This document shows positions 32,262-41,349 of a DNA stretch of 64,000 nucleotides, piece after piece; position 1 is the stretch's first letter, and each line of letters opens with the position of its first letter. The DNA comes from Actinomycetospora sp. NBRC 106378. Lineage in GTDB: Bacteria > Actinomycetota > Actinomycetes > Mycobacteriales > Pseudonocardiaceae. Both the position numbers and the translations under genes were made by a program. The stretch is from NCBI RefSeq assembly GCF_030269685.1, contig NZ_BSTT01000003.1, positions 496,001-560,000 on the forward strand. The letters are read 5' to 3'. A model generated the notes under the pieces. It searched no databases, was not told the DNA's origin, and saw only the letters and a list, made by a program, of their open reading frames with translations.

Positions 32262-33761
32262 ATGGCACGCCCGACGGCCACGTCGTCGTCCAACGCCGAC
32301 GAGTACGACGCGTCGCTCGCCCACGAGGAGGAGGGGTACGAGAAGGCCCTCAAGCCCCGCCAGGTCCAGATGATCGCGATCGGCGGGGCGATCGGGACGG
32401 GGCTCTTCCTCGGCGCGGGTGGTCGGCTGGCCAGCGCCGGGCCCGGCCTCTTCCTCGTGTACGCCTTCTGCGGGGTGTTCGTCTTCCTCATCCTGCGGGC
32501 GCTGGGCGAGCTGGTCCTGCACCGACCGTCCTCGGGCTCGTTCGTCTCCTACGCCCGGGAGTTCTACGGCGAGAAGGCCGCCTATGCCGCCGGGTGGCTG
32601 TACTTCCTGAACTGGGCGATGACCTCGATCGTCGACACCACCGCGATCGCCACGTACATGCACTACTGGACGGCCTTCGAGTCGATCCCGCAGTGGACGA
32701 TCGCGCTGATCGCCCTCCTCGTCGTCCTGACGATGAACCTGATCTCGGTGAAGCTCTTCGGCGAGATCGAGTTCTGGGCCGCCCTCATCAAGGTCGCCGC
32801 CCTGGTCCTGTTCATCATCGTCGGGGCCGTGTTCCTGGTCGGCCGCTTCGAGGTCGACGGGCGACCGACCGGGTTCGGCATGGTCGCCGACACGGGCGGC
32901 TTCCTGCCCACCGGCGCCCTGCCGCTCGTGATCGTGGTGAGCGGCGTCGTGTTCGCCTACGCCGCGGTGGAGCTCGTCGGCACGGCAGCAGGTGAGACCG
33001 AGAACCCCGAGAAGGTCATGCCGCGGGCCATCAACTCGGTCATCGCCCGCATCGCGATCTTCTACGTGGGCTCGCTGGTGCTGCTCGCGCTGCTGCTGCC
33101 CTACACCGACTACTCGAAGAGCGAGAGCCCGTTCGTCACGTTCTTCTCGCACATCGGCGTCGGCGGCTCGGGCTCGATCATGAACCTCGTCGTCCTGACC
33201 GCCGCGCTGTCCAGCCTCAACGCGGGCCTGTACTCGACCGGCCGCATCCTGCGCTCGATGGCGATGAACGGCAGCGCACCGCGGTTCACCGCCCGCATGA
33301 ACGGCAACGGTGTCCCCTGGGGCGGCATCGTGCTCACCGCCTGCATCACGCTGCTCGGCGTCGTCCTCAACGCCTTCGAGCCCGGCGAGGCGTTCGAGAT
33401 CGTCCTCAACATGGCCTCGCTCGGCATCATCGCCTCCTGGGCGACGATCGTGCTCTGCCAGCTCCGGCTGTACTCCTGGTGGAAGCAGGGGCGCGTGAAC
33501 CGACCGTCGTTCCGGCTCCCCGGCGCGCCGGTCACCGGCTGGTTGACCCTGGCGTTCCTCCTGGCGGTGCTGGTGCTGACCGCGTTCGACTACCCGATCG
33601 GCACGTACACGGTGGCCACCCTGGTGATCATCGTCCCGGCACTGATCGGCGGCTGGTACTACTTCCGGGAACGCATCCGGGTCGCGGCCCTGGAGCGCAA
33701 CGCGATCACCGGGAACTACCCGGTGGTCGCCGAGCGGCCGCCCCGCGAGGACGACGTCTAG
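32262..33761 (+). CDS. Amino-acid permease (AAT family, APC superfamily)
   Basis: A 499-residue, 12-helix permease. The first helix carries [19 protein letters not shown], the substrate/ion-binding motif of the AAT family, followed by [20 protein letters not shown] and [17 protein letters not shown]. Relatives import asparagine, GABA, aromatic or other amino acids. The ATG is preceded by GGGGAGG. Its stop codon shares CTAG with the convergent tryptophan dioxygenase, so tryptophan or another amino acid is a reasonable but unproven substrate. Confidence 0.9.
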   Translation: MARPTATSSSNADEYDASLAHEEEGYEKALKPRQVQMIAIGGAIGTGLFLGAGGRLASAGPGLFLVYAFCGVFVFLILRALGELVLHRPSSGSFVSYAREFYGEKAAYAAGWLYFLNWAMTSIVDTTAIATYMHYWTAFESIPQWTIALIALLVVLTMNLISVKLFGEIEFWAALIKVAALVLFIIVGAVFLVGRFEVDGRPTGFGMVADTGGFLPTGALPLVIVVSGVVFAYAAVELVGTAAGETENPEKVMPRAINSVIARIAIFYVGSLVLLALLLPYTDYSKSESPFVTFFSHIGVGGSGSIMNLVVLTAALSSLNAGLYSTGRILRSMAMNGSAPRFTARMNGNGVPWGGIVLTACITLLGVVLNAFEPGEAFEIVLNMASLGIIASWATIVLCQLRLYSWWKQGRVNRPSFRLPGAPVTGWLTLAFLLAVLVLTAFDYPIGTYTVATLVIIVPALIGGWYYFRERIRVAALERNAITGNYPVVAERPPREDDV

Positions 33762-34597
33762 AGGGCGGTCCGTACCGCGTACAGCTCGGGGAAGAACGTC
33801 AGCTCCAGGGCCCGGCGGAGGAAGCCCGCCCCGCTCGACCCGCCGGTCCCGGTGCGGAACCCGATGGTGCGCTCGACCGTCTTGAGGTGGCGGAACCGCC
33901 AGAACTGCACGTTCTCCTCGAGGTCGACGAGCTCCTCGCAGGTCTCGTAGAGGTCCCAGTGGCGGTCCGGATCGGCGTAGATGCCGCGGAACACCTCCAC
34001 CAGGCCCGCGTTCTCGACGTGCGCCCTCGTCACGTCCCGTTCCAGCAGTTCCGCCGGCACCGGGTGGCCGCGCCGGGCGAGCAGGCGCAGGAACTCGTCG
34101 TAGAGACTGGGCCGCTCGAGTGCCTCGGTGAGCACCCGCAGCGCGGTCGGGTCGTCGGCGAAGAGCTCGAGCATCGCGGCGTTCTTGTTGCCGAGCACGA
34201 ACTCCACGGCGCGGTACTGGTAGCTCTGGAACCCCGAGGACGTGCCGAGGAACCCGCGGAACTCCCCGTACTCGCTCGGGGTCAGGGTGGCGAGCACCGA
34301 CCACTGCTCGATGAGCTGGCGCTGCACGTGCTTCACGCGCGCCAGCCGCTTGAGCGCGAGCGGCAGGTCGTCGCGGGCGAGGTCGTCGCACGCGGTCGCG
34401 AGCTCGTGCAGCGCGAGCTTCAGCCAGAGCTCCGAGGTCTGGTGCTGGATGACGAACAGCATCTCGTCGTGGTGGTCGCTGCGCGGGTGCTGCGCGGCGA
34501 GCAGCTCGTCGAGGTGCAGGTAGCGCCCGTACGAGAGGTTCTCGGTGAAGTCCCGGACGATCCCCTGTTCGAGGTCCCGCGTGTTCTCGGTCGTCAT
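33758..34597 (-). CDS. kynA: Tryptophan 2,3-dioxygenase
   Basis: A 279-residue heme dioxygenase. The family signatures are obvious: [35 protein letters not shown] (substrate/heme region), [20 protein letters not shown] and the C-terminal [20 protein letters not shown]. It oxidises L-tryptophan to N-formylkynurenine. Its ATG overlaps by 4 nt the stop codon of a 43-codon zinc-ribbon gene. No kynurenine formamidase or kynureninase is in the window. Convergent with the permease gene, overlapping at the stop codons. Confidence 0.95.
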   Translation of the reverse strand: MTTENTRDLEQGIVRDFTENLSYGRYLHLDELLAAQHPRSDHHDEMLFVIQHQTSELWLKLALHELATACDDLARDDLPLALKRLARVKHVQRQLIEQWSVLATLTPSEYGEFRGFLGTSSGFQSYQYRAVEFVLGNKNAAMLELFADDPTALRVLTEALERPSLYDEFLRLLARRGHPVPAELLERDVTRAHVENAGLVEVFRGIYADPDRHWDLYETCEELVDLEENVQFWRFRHLKTVERTIGFRTGTGGSSGAGFLRRALELTFFPELYAVRTAL

Positions 34598-34725
34598 CGC
34601 TCGATCTCCTCGCCGCACCGGGGACAGGTTCCCGACGCCGGGTCCTCCGGATCGGGCATGGCCCCGCACGCGGGGCACAGGAGGTGGGCCCAGCAGACGG
34701 GGTCGCCACCCTGCTCGTCGGACAT
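34594..34725 (-). CDS. Zinc-ribbon microprotein coupled to kynA
   Basis: A 43-residue protein: [15 protein letters not shown], then [12 protein letters not shown], giving two CxxC knuckles of a zinc ribbon. The ATG follows a purine-rich GGGAG and the stop codon overlaps the kynA start by 4 nt, so it must be translated just before kynA. It could be a metal or heme chaperone, a regulator or a structural partner of the dioxygenase; nothing in the sequence decides. Confidence 0.7.
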   Translation of the reverse strand: MSDEQGGDPVCWAHLLCPACGAMPDPEDPASGTCPRCGEEIER

Positions 34726-34771
34726 GGCTCCCAGGGTGCACCAGGACCCGGCGTCGGGAAGGCTCGCCCGC

Positions 34772-35914
34772 GTGCGCCTGGAGACCCTGCTCCCGCTCGG
34801 CAAGGTGGATCCCGGACTGCGGGCCCCGGAGACGCCGCTGGACCTGCACGCGGTCGCGGAGACCGCCCGGTTCCTGGAGGAGATCGGGTACGGCGGGATC
34901 GCCGTGGAGGAGACGAAGGACGACCCGTTCGTCGTCCTCGCCCTCGCGGCCGCGGCCACGCAGCGGCTGCGGACCACGACCGCCGTCGCGATCGCCTTCC
35001 CGCGCAGCCCGACGGTGACGGCCCTGCAGGCCTGGACCCAGCAGAAGCTCTCCGGCGGGCGGTTCACCCTCGGCCTGGGCACCCAGGTGCGCGGGCACAT
35101 CCGGCGGCGCTACGGCATGGAGTGGCACCCGCCGGCACCCTGGATGCGGGAGTACGTGCAGGCCGTGCGCGCCGTGTGGCGGACCTGGCAGCACGGGACG
35201 CCGCTGGCGTTCCACGGTGAGCACTACCGGCTCGACCTCATGGTCCCGCTGTTCGACGCCGGCCCGATCGAGCACCCGGACGTCCCGATCCACCTCGCCG
35301 CGGTGAACCCCCGCCTGTGCGCCGTGGCCGGGGAGGTCGCCGACGGGATGCGCCCGCACCCGGTGTGCACCCCGAGCTACATCGACGAGGTGATGCTGCC
35401 CGCGGTCCGTCGTGGGGCGGCCCGGTCCGGGCGGTCCCTCGACGGGTTCCGCGTGTGCATGAAGCCGCTGGTGGCCTCCGCGCGCACCGACGAGGAGCTC
35501 GCACGCAAGGTCGAGGACGCCCGGGCCCGGATCGCGTTCTACGCCTCGACGCCGGGCTACCGCGCCGCCTTCGACCACCTCGGGCTCTCCGACCTCGCCG
35601 ACGCGGCGAAGGAGCTCTCCAAGGCGCAGCGGTGGGAGGACCTGCCGGCGATGATCGACGACGAGACCCTGGAGCGGTTCGTGGTGATCGGGCGGCACGA
35701 CGAGATCGGTCGGCGCCTGCTCGACCGGTACGCGTCGGTGGTGACCGACGTCGAGTTCTCGATCGCGGTGCGGGACGACACCGACCGGGACACGCTGCGC
35801 ACCCTCGCGACGGTGGTGCAGGGTGCCGACGACGCGGCGGCGCGCGCCGCGATCACGGGAGACGGAGCGCAGCGCCCGACCGCTGCCGACGGGAAGGGAT
35901 CTGCCGATGTCTGA
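34772..35914 (+). CDS. LLM-class F420/FMN-dependent oxidoreductase (TIGR03617-like)
   Basis: A 380-residue TIM-barrel flavin/F420 enzyme of the luciferase-like group: [60 protein letters not shown] and [20 protein letters not shown]. In actinobacteria these usually use coenzyme F420. GTG 34772 is preceded by GGGAAGG; an in-frame ATG 48 nt upstream, overlapping the divergent microprotein gene, is less likely. Its end overlaps the next enoyl-CoA hydratase by 8 nt, so they are co-transcribed; a role in an acyl-CoA or terpenoid pathway is possible. Confidence 0.88.
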   Translation: MRLETLLPLGKVDPGLRAPETPLDLHAVAETARFLEEIGYGGIAVEETKDDPFVVLALAAAATQRLRTTTAVAIAFPRSPTVTALQAWTQQKLSGGRFTLGLGTQVRGHIRRRYGMEWHPPAPWMREYVQAVRAVWRTWQHGTPLAFHGEHYRLDLMVPLFDAGPIEHPDVPIHLAAVNPRLCAVAGEVADGMRPHPVCTPSYIDEVMLPAVRRGAARSGRSLDGFRVCMKPLVASARTDEELARKVEDARARIAFYASTPGYRAAFDHLGLSDLADAAKELSKAQRWEDLPAMIDDETLERFVVIGRHDEIGRRLLDRYASVVTDVEFSIAVRDDTDRDTLRTLATVVQGADDAAARAAITGDGAQRPTAADGKGSADV

Positions 35915-36686
35915 CGAGGTCCGGGTCGAGCACGAGGACGGCATCACCGTCATCACCCTCGACCGCCCGAAGGCGCTGAACGCGATCAACTCCTCGGTCG
36001 CGACGGCGCTCGGGCGGGCGCTGCGGGCCGCGGACGACGACGAGGCGGTGCGGGTGATCGTCGTGACCGGCACCGGCCGCGCCTTCAGCGCCGGAGCCGA
36101 CCTCAAGGCGGTGGCCCAGGGCGACACGCTCTCCGACGCCGACCACCCGGAGTGGGGCTTCGGCGGGTTCGCCCGGCAGGCCGTGGCCACGCCGATGATC
36201 GCCGCCGTCAACGGCCTGGCCTTCGGGGGCGGCTGCGAGCTCATGCTCGCCTGCGACCTCGCCGTCGTCGACGAGAGCGCCCAGCTCGGGCTGCCCGAGG
36301 TCACTCGCGGGCTCGTCGCGGCCGCGGGCGGGCTGATCCGGCTGCCGCAGCGCATTCCACGGGCGGTCGCACTCGAGATCGCGATGACCGGCGCGCCGAT
36401 CACGGCTGCCCGGGCCTACGAGCTCGGGCTCGCGAACCGGGTCGCGCCGGCCGGGACCGCGCTCGAGGCCGCCCGGGCGATGGCGGCGACGATCGCCGCG
36501 AACGCGCCCGTCGCCGTCCGCGAGTCCAAGGGCCTCATGATCGCCGCCGCCCACCAGGACGAGCTCGGCGACGACGCCTGGGCCGCCAACGCCGAGGTCC
36601 GAAAGCGGATCTTCGCGAGCGAGGACGCGAAGGAGGGGCCGCGGGCGTTCGCCGAGAAGCGTGCCCCACGGTGGACCGGCCGCTGA
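35907..36686 (+). CDS. Enoyl-CoA hydratase/isomerase
   Basis: A 259-residue crotonase. Oxyanion-hole segments [16 protein letters not shown] and [19 protein letters not shown] are intact; the catalytic Glu region is [16 protein letters not shown]. It ends [12 protein letters not shown]. The start lies inside the last codons of the LLM oxidoreductase gene after GGGAAGGGAT, showing translational coupling. A beta-oxidation-type hydratase or isomerase. Confidence 0.93.
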   Translation: MSDEVRVEHEDGITVITLDRPKALNAINSSVATALGRALRAADDDEAVRVIVVTGTGRAFSAGADLKAVAQGDTLSDADHPEWGFGGFARQAVATPMIAAVNGLAFGGGCELMLACDLAVVDESAQLGLPEVTRGLVAAAGGLIRLPQRIPRAVALEIAMTGAPITAARAYELGLANRVAPAGTALEAARAMAATIAANAPVAVRESKGLMIAAAHQDELGDDAWAANAEVRKRIFASEDAKEGPRAFAEKRAPRWTGR

Positions 36687-36734
36687 GTAGTCTCCCGCTC
36701 CCCGCGGCGCGGCCGGGCCGCGAGGGTCGGCGTC

Positions 36735-37076
36735 GTGACCGAGTTGCTGCGGGTGAACGTGATGGTGCTCGTCGTCCTCGGGGGCTTCGTGTGCCTGGCC
36801 GCCCTCCCGGCCTTCGCCATGGCCAACGCCGATCCGGCCAGCGGGCCCATGCTCCGGAACGGGCTGCTCCAGGTGCCGGCCTACCTCGCCTGGTGGGGAT
36901 GGCTCTACCTCGGCGTCCGGGAGGCCTACCGGGCCCTCGCGCTGACGGGCGGCGAGGCGCTGCTGGCCGGCGCGCTCGGGTGGGGCATCTGGGTCGGCGG
37001 CGCGGCCGCGACCATGACGGTGTTCGCGGGCCTGGTCCGCATCGACCTGCGCATCGCCCGACGGCGGGAGCGGTGA
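36735..37076 (+). CDS. Small membrane protein
   Basis: A 113-residue protein with three to four hydrophobic segments (VMVLVVLGGFVCLAALPAFA, LLQVPAYLAWWGWLYLGV, and a third from ALLAGALGWGIWVGGAAA). The GTG start follows a GAGGG. No domain recognised. Followed by the HD-like gene, probably an independent transcript because a -10 box lies between. Confidence 0.55.
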   Translation: MTELLRVNVMVLVVLGGFVCLAALPAFAMANADPASGPMLRNGLLQVPAYLAWWGWLYLGVREAYRALALTGGEALLAGALGWGIWVGGAAATMTVFAGLVRIDLRIARRRER

Positions 37077-37128
37077 TGGTGGTCGTCGGCGTCGCGGTGA
37101 TCGTCGGACGGGGCTAGCGTCGCCCTCC

Positions 37129-37656
37129 GTGCCGCCGGACCTGCCGTCCTTCGCCGCGTCGCGGGCGCTCGCCGAGACCCTGCTGGCCGACCCGCTCCCC
37201 GAGCGGTGGCGCCACACGCAGGCCACGGCCCGGGAGGCGATCCGGCTCGCGGAGCTGCCCGGGGTGGACCGCGAGCCGCTGATCCACGCCGCGGTCCTGC
37301 TCGACCTCGGCCGCTCCCCCGTCGCCGTCCGCACCCGCTTCCCGCCCCTGGACGCTGCCCGATTCCTCCGCGTCCGTGGCTACCCGTCGCGGGTGCTCGG
37401 GCTGGTCGCGCACCAGCTGGCCGCCGACGTCGAGGCGGAGCAGGTCGGCGTGGACCTCAGCGCGTTCGAGCCGGAGGACTCCGCCACCGTGGACACGCTC
37501 TGGTGGTGCGCCCTCGTCGCGGACACTGCCGCCGCCCCCATCGACGCCTCCGACGGCCGCACCGACACCGGTGGCCGGCGCCGGGGCGCGACCCGGGGCG
37601 CGGTCGCCCGCACCCGCGCACGGATCGAGGCCGCCGGGCTGCCCGTCGTGGCGTGA
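37129..37656 (+). CDS. HD-domain-like protein with degenerate metal site
   Basis: A 175-residue protein resembling small actinobacterial HD-domain phosphohydrolases. The first His is in RWRHTQATAREAIRLAE and a Leu-rich helix follows, HAAVLLDLGRSP, where active proteins have HAAxLHDIG: the HD His is replaced by Leu while Asp remains. It may therefore be a non-catalytic nucleotide-binding relative. The GTG lies 8 nt after a -10-like TAGCGT (37115-37120), fitting a leaderless mRNA. The last 277 nt are overlapped by the antisense end of the aldo/keto reductase frame. Confidence 0.65.
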   Translation: MPPDLPSFAASRALAETLLADPLPERWRHTQATAREAIRLAELPGVDREPLIHAAVLLDLGRSPVAVRTRFPPLDAARFLRVRGYPSRVLGLVAHQLAADVEAEQVGVDLSAFEPEDSATVDTLWWCALVADTAAAPIDASDGRTDTGGRRRGATRGAVARTRARIEAAGLPVVA

Positions 37657-38714
37657 TCAGGCCACGGGGGCACGACGGGGACGTCGAGCCGGTCGCGCCG
37701 ACCGCCCCGGACCGCGTCCAGTGACGCCAGGTTCCCGTCGTGCGGGCTCCCCGGCTCGGGCGCGCTGAGCCGGTCGAGCTCGTCGAACTGCGCCGGGGTC
37801 ACCGTGAGGGTCAGCGCGGCCAGGTAGTCGTCGAGGTGCGCGAGGGAGCGCGGGCCCACGACCGGGAACGCCGGCGTGACGAGACGCCGGCAACGTTCGA
37901 GGAGCCACGCCGTCGCCACCTGCGCCGGGGTGGCGTCGAGGTCACCGGCGAGCCGGATCACGGCGTCCAGCACCGCGGTCGTCCGGGCCGAGGACTCGGC
38001 GTGCACCAGCATCCCGAGTTCCGAGGCCCGTCCGAAGGCATCGTGGCGGTACGTGCCCGTGAGCAGCCCGCCGCCGAGCGGGGACCACATCGCCACGCCC
38101 AGGCCCAGCGCCTCGGCCATGGGGACCAGTTCCCGATCGGCACCGCGCTCGACGAGGCTGTACTCGGTCTGGATCCCGGCGACCGGCGCCCGCCCCCGGA
38201 CGTCCGCCAGCAACGAGGCTCGGGCCACCCGCCACGCCGGGAAGTTCGAGAAGCCGATGTGCAGGACCTTGCCCGCGTCGACCAGACCCGACGGACCGCG
38301 CAGCACCTCGTCGATCGGGGTCAGCCCGTCCGGGCGGTGGACCCAGAGCACGTCGAGGCGGTCCGTGCCGAGGCGCCGCAGGCCGCCCTCCACGGCTGAG
38401 CGCATGCTCGCGAGCCCGTTGCCCTTCGCTGACGACGGTCGGGCGGGGTCGGGGCCGAAGCCGAACTTCGAGGCGAGCACCACGTCGTCCCGCACCGACC
38501 TCACGAAGTCCCCGACCAGCTCCTCGGACTGCCCGCCCTGATAGACGTTCGCGGTGTCGATGACCGTGCCGCCGGCCTCGACGAACCGGTCGAGGATCCG
38601 CCGGGCCTCGTCGGGCTCGGTGCCGTGTCCCCACCGGGTCCCGAGGTTGCCGGTGCCGAGCGCGATCCGGGAGATCTGCAGTCCGGTCCTGCGGCCGAAG
38701 GTCGTGTAGCGCAC
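37380..38714 (-). CDS. Aldo/keto reductase with unusual antisense C-terminal extension
   Basis: A frame of 444 residues. Residues 1-350 are a normal AKR barrel: RYTTFGRRTGLQISRIALGT, FVEAGGTVIDTANVYQGGQS (Asp and Tyr), KFGFGPD (Lys), DVLWVHRPDG (His) and IGFSNFPAWRVARA. Real AKRs of this type end near the LDVPVVPPWP segment (about position 37650). No stop is met there and the frame continues 90 codons antisense through the HD-like gene as an Arg/Ser/Pro-rich tail. Either a stop codon was lost or an indel is present. ATG 38714 is a normal start. Confidence 0.82.
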   Translation of the reverse strand: MRYTTFGRRTGLQISRIALGTGNLGTRWGHGTEPDEARRILDRFVEAGGTVIDTANVYQGGQSEELVGDFVRSVRDDVVLASKFGFGPDPARPSSAKGNGLASMRSAVEGGLRRLGTDRLDVLWVHRPDGLTPIDEVLRGPSGLVDAGKVLHIGFSNFPAWRVARASLLADVRGRAPVAGIQTEYSLVERGADRELVPMAEALGLGVAMWSPLGGGLLTGTYRHDAFGRASELGMLVHAESSARTTAVLDAVIRLAGDLDATPAQVATAWLLERCRRLVTPAFPVVGPRSLAHLDDYLAALTLTVTPAQFDELDRLSAPEPGSPHDGNLASLDAVRGGRRDRLDVPVVPPWPDHATTGSPAASIRARVRATAPRVAPRRRPPVSVRPSEASMGAAAVSATRAHHQSVSTVAESSGSNALRSTPTCSASTSAASWCATSPSTRDG

Positions 38715-38883
38715 GGGGAACTCCCAGGTCGAGCGAGGTGACGGTGTGCGGCCGAGCGTCGACCCGGGGACTTGGCGCGCACGTGGCGCCCGCTGGTCGG
38801 CAGTGGGTTCGCCGGCGCGGCGTGATCTACCCGCCCTCCGGACGACATCGCCCCGTCACGACGGCGGCGGAAGCTCCTCGCCC

Positions 38884-39264
38884 ATGACCGCCGCACCCGA
38901 GCCCGTCGAGCTCGTCGTCACCGACACCACCACCGCGGAGTGGCAGGACTTCCCGGTGCCCGCGATCGACGCCGTGCTCGAGCACGTCCCGCTCGTCGAC
39001 GACCCCGAGACCGGCATGATGATGGTCAAGATGGTCTACCGGGCCGGCTTCACGAACCCGTGGCACACGCACCCCTGCGGACACGGCATCTACGTGCTCT
39101 CCGGGACGCTGCGGACACATCAGGGCACCTACGGCCCGGGCAGCTTCGTGTGGTTCCCGGAGGGTGGGTCGATGGAGCACGGCGCCACCGACGACGAGGA
39201 CTGCACCTTCCTGTTCGTCACGAACAAGCCCTTCGACATCCACCATCTCCACCCGACGGCCTGA
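38884..39264 (+). CDS. Cupin-domain protein (ChrR/acetylacetone-cleaving type)
   Basis: A 126-residue single cupin. Motif 1 is NPWHTHPCGHGIYVLSGTLR and motif 2 follows with GPGSFVWFPEGGSMEHGA, supplying His/Glu metal ligands. The end, DIHHLHPTA, adds two further His residues. Similar to small ChrR-like cupins and dihydroxyacetophenone-dioxygenase-like proteins. GGAAG precedes the ATG. The last 47 nt overlap the convergent DUF222-HNH gene. Confidence 0.82.
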   Translation: MTAAPEPVELVVTDTTTAEWQDFPVPAIDAVLEHVPLVDDPETGMMMVKMVYRAGFTNPWHTHPCGHGIYVLSGTLRTHQGTYGPGSFVWFPEGGSMEHGATDDEDCTFLFVTNKPFDIHHLHPTA

Positions 39265-41191
39265 CGAGCTGCCAGGGTCGGTTGTGTCTGAGGGTGCGGG
39301 TGGGGTCGAGCCAGGCCGGTGGTCGGAACCAGGGCAGGTGATCGACCATGATCACGTCCCAGCCGCTGTGGTGGACCAGGTCGTGGTGATACCGGCACAG
39401 ACACACCAGGTTGTCCGGCTCGGTCTCGCCGTCGTGGGCCCAATGCTGGATGTGGTGGATTTGGGCGGTGCGGGCGCGGCGGCGGCAGCCGGGGAACGCG
39501 CAGTGCCGATCCCGGACGGTGACGGCGCGGCCGGTGGCGGTGGGGATGGCCCGGGTTTTGCGGCCGACGTCGAGGACCTCACCCTTCGAGCCGAGGACGA
39601 TCGGGATGACGTCGGCGTCGCACGCCAACCGGCGCGCGGTCTCGGGGCGGATCCAGGTGGAGTCCCCGAGTAGTGCGAGCGCGGTGCTGGTGTCGGTGAG
39701 TTGTTGGCGCAGCGTCTCGTAGTTCAGGGTGACGGTGAGGGTGACCCGTTCCCGCCCGGGCAGGGTCATCGCCGCCGGATCCGGTGGAGTCCACGGCCGG
39801 TGCGGCGGAGGCTGGTCGCCGGGATCCTCGGGTGGGTCCGGGTCGGGTGCCCCGGCACCGAAGGGCGGCCGCTCGTAGTCGGTGGCCTCGGGGTCGGTGG
39901 CCTCGGGGTCGGTGGCCTCGGGGTCGGTGGCCTCGCGGTCGGTGGCCTCGCGGTCGGTGGCCTCGCGGTCGGTGGCCTCGCGGTCGGTGGCCTCGCGGTC
40001 GGTGGCCTCGCGGTCGGTGGCCTCGCGGTCGGTGGCCCGATGCGTGGTGCTGTTGCCGGGGAGGGGTTCGTCGACGTCGGTGTCGCCGCGGCTGGTGTCG
40101 GGGTCGTCGAGGTCCGGGAGCGGCATGGAGGCGGTGGGGCTGCCCGGGGCCTGCTCGTCGTCGGTGTGATCCAACCCCGCCCGGTGCGACGCCGAGATCA
40201 GGTCGAGCATCCCGCAGGCTTCCCGGGCGGGTTTGGTGTCACGGGCCTCGTCCCGCACTACCTGACCGGGCTCGAGGTCGGGGTCGGCCACCGCCGCCGA
40301 GGCCGGGGGCGGGGTGGCGGCGCGGATCGCGTCGTCGAACAACGCCGCCGCGGCCGGGTCGCGCAGCACCAGCTTCGCGTGCAGATTCCCGTTGCGCCGC
40401 GTCGCGTAGTGCAACTCGTTCCCCGCCGGATCGTCGTCCTTCGGGGCGGCCCCGTCCGGGTCGAGCCGATCCGCGATCACCTGGGCCGCCGCATACAACC
40501 GCTTCGGGGAATGCGTCGCGGCCAGCGCGGCGAGCTGCTCCTCGGCCACGGTGAGTACGGCGTCGTCCAACCCGGAAACCTTTCGCAGCCGGGTCATGAC
40601 CTTGTCGATGACCTCGACATGATCGGAATCGACCACCCCGTCCTCCACCGCGGCTGAGGTCGCGGGCAGCGAAGCAGGCGTCGTCGCGCCGGTGGGAGTG
40701 ACCGTGTCGTGCAACGCCTCCGCGTGCCGATCCAGCCGCACCACCGCGACCCGGTCGAGGCGCACGTGGTCCTCGAGCAGCGGCGCGAACTTGCGGTACC
40801 CGGACTCGGCCAGCACGTTCCCCGCGCGGACCGCGGTGAACGCCCGGTACACCCGCGCCCCGGCCAGCCGTTGGGCTCGGACGGCGTCGGACAACTCCGC
40901 GAGCTCGGCCAGCGACTGCGCCGACAGGCCCTCCTCGGGCGGCGCCTCGTCCGACACTCCCGGGACCGCCCAACCCGGTTCGGGTGCAACCAGCTCCTCG
41001 GGCTCGTCGTCCCACGGGCACTGCTCGCCGACCGGGACGACGCGGTCGAGGTACTCGAGCCAGGCGAGTTCGTCGCCATCGAGCGGCTCGAACGCGGGCT
41101 CGTCAGGGTCCTCGTCCCACGACGGTGGCGCAGGCAGCGGTAACCCCATGTCGGGGTCCCACCCTGCCTCGATCGCCATACAACTCATCAT
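39218..41191 (-). CDS. DUF222 / HNH endonuclease protein (13E12-repeat family)
   Basis: A protein of about 657 residues. The N-terminal DUF222 part includes SDAVRAQRLAGARVYRAFTA and a following LLEDHVRLDRVAVVRLD; the C-terminal HNH part has TVRDRHCAFPGCRRRARTAQ, then IHHIQHWAHDGETEPDNLV and CRYHHDLVHHSGW. Between them is an acidic linker with ten five-residue repeats (DREAT x7, DPEAT x3). A LexA-type box TCGAAC(N4)GTTCGA covers the region just upstream. I place the start at ATG 41191, next to the box; nearby in-frame ATGs at 41200, 41188 and 41179 are alternatives. In mycobacteria this family is SOS-controlled and thought to be mobile-element derived. Confidence 0.85.
   Translation of the reverse strand: MMSCMAIEAGWDPDMGLPLPAPPSWDEDPDEPAFEPLDGDELAWLEYLDRVVPVGEQCPWDDEPEELVAPEPGWAVPGVSDEAPPEEGLSAQSLAELAELSDAVRAQRLAGARVYRAFTAVRAGNVLAESGYRKFAPLLEDHVRLDRVAVVRLDRHAEALHDTVTPTGATTPASLPATSAAVEDGVVDSDHVEVIDKVMTRLRKVSGLDDAVLTVAEEQLAALAATHSPKRLYAAAQVIADRLDPDGAAPKDDDPAGNELHYATRRNGNLHAKLVLRDPAAAALFDDAIRAATPPPASAAVADPDLEPGQVVRDEARDTKPAREACGMLDLISASHRAGLDHTDDEQAPGSPTASMPLPDLDDPDTSRGDTDVDEPLPGNSTTHRATDREATDREATDREATDREATDREATDREATDREATDPEATDPEATDPEATDYERPPFGAGAPDPDPPEDPGDQPPPHRPWTPPDPAAMTLPGRERVTLTVTLNYETLRQQLTDTSTALALLGDSTWIRPETARRLACDADVIPIVLGSKGEVLDVGRKTRAIPTATGRAVTVRDRHCAFPGCRRRARTAQIHHIQHWAHDGETEPDNLVCLCRYHHDLVHHSGWDVIMVDHLPWFRPPAWLDPTRTLRHNRPWQLVRPSGGDGGCRRACS
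39881..40030. repeat. Ten-unit 15-bp tandem repeat inside the DUF222-HNH gene
   Basis: Ten in-frame copies of a 15-bp unit, GGTGGCCTCGCGGTC (seven copies) or GGTGGCCTCGGGGTC (three copies), with an 11th partial unit. On the coding strand they encode DREAT/DPEAT in the linker. The array is uniform, so recent slippage expansion is likely and copy number may vary between strains. Confidence 0.9.
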
Positions 41192-41206
41192 CGAACACAT
41201 GTTCGA
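41191..41206. promoter_or_regulatory. LexA/SOS box
   Basis: TCGAACACATGTTCGA, an exact match to the actinobacterial SOS-box pattern TCGAAC(N4)GTTCGA. It lies directly at the start of the DUF222-HNH gene, so LexA would block initiation of that transcript and DNA damage would release it. Confidence 0.8.
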
Positions 41207-41349
41207 GAAGATCAAGCGGCAGATGGAGCAACTTCCGGACCGGGCCCTGCGCCAGACACGCCACTCGACGGCCTATGCGCCTCACTGTCGGGACGAGGAG
41301 TCCGCCCTGACCGGCCGGATGCGGCCACCGGGTGACCGCTCCACCCGCC

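Noticed and set aside
32226-34709. 827-codon minus-strand frame opposite the permease and kynA region
   Set aside because: Composition (Asp/Glu/Arg/His-rich, no motifs) is that of an antisense shadow; the permease and KynA frames explain the DNA.
39881-40030. CRISPR-like array
   Set aside because: The 15-bp units are contiguous without spacers and are in frame inside the DUF222-HNH gene; no cas genes are present.
39218-41191. Active transposon or prophage
   Set aside because: The DUF222-HNH protein belongs to a possibly mobile family, but no transposase, integrase, terminal repeats or phage structural genes are nearby.
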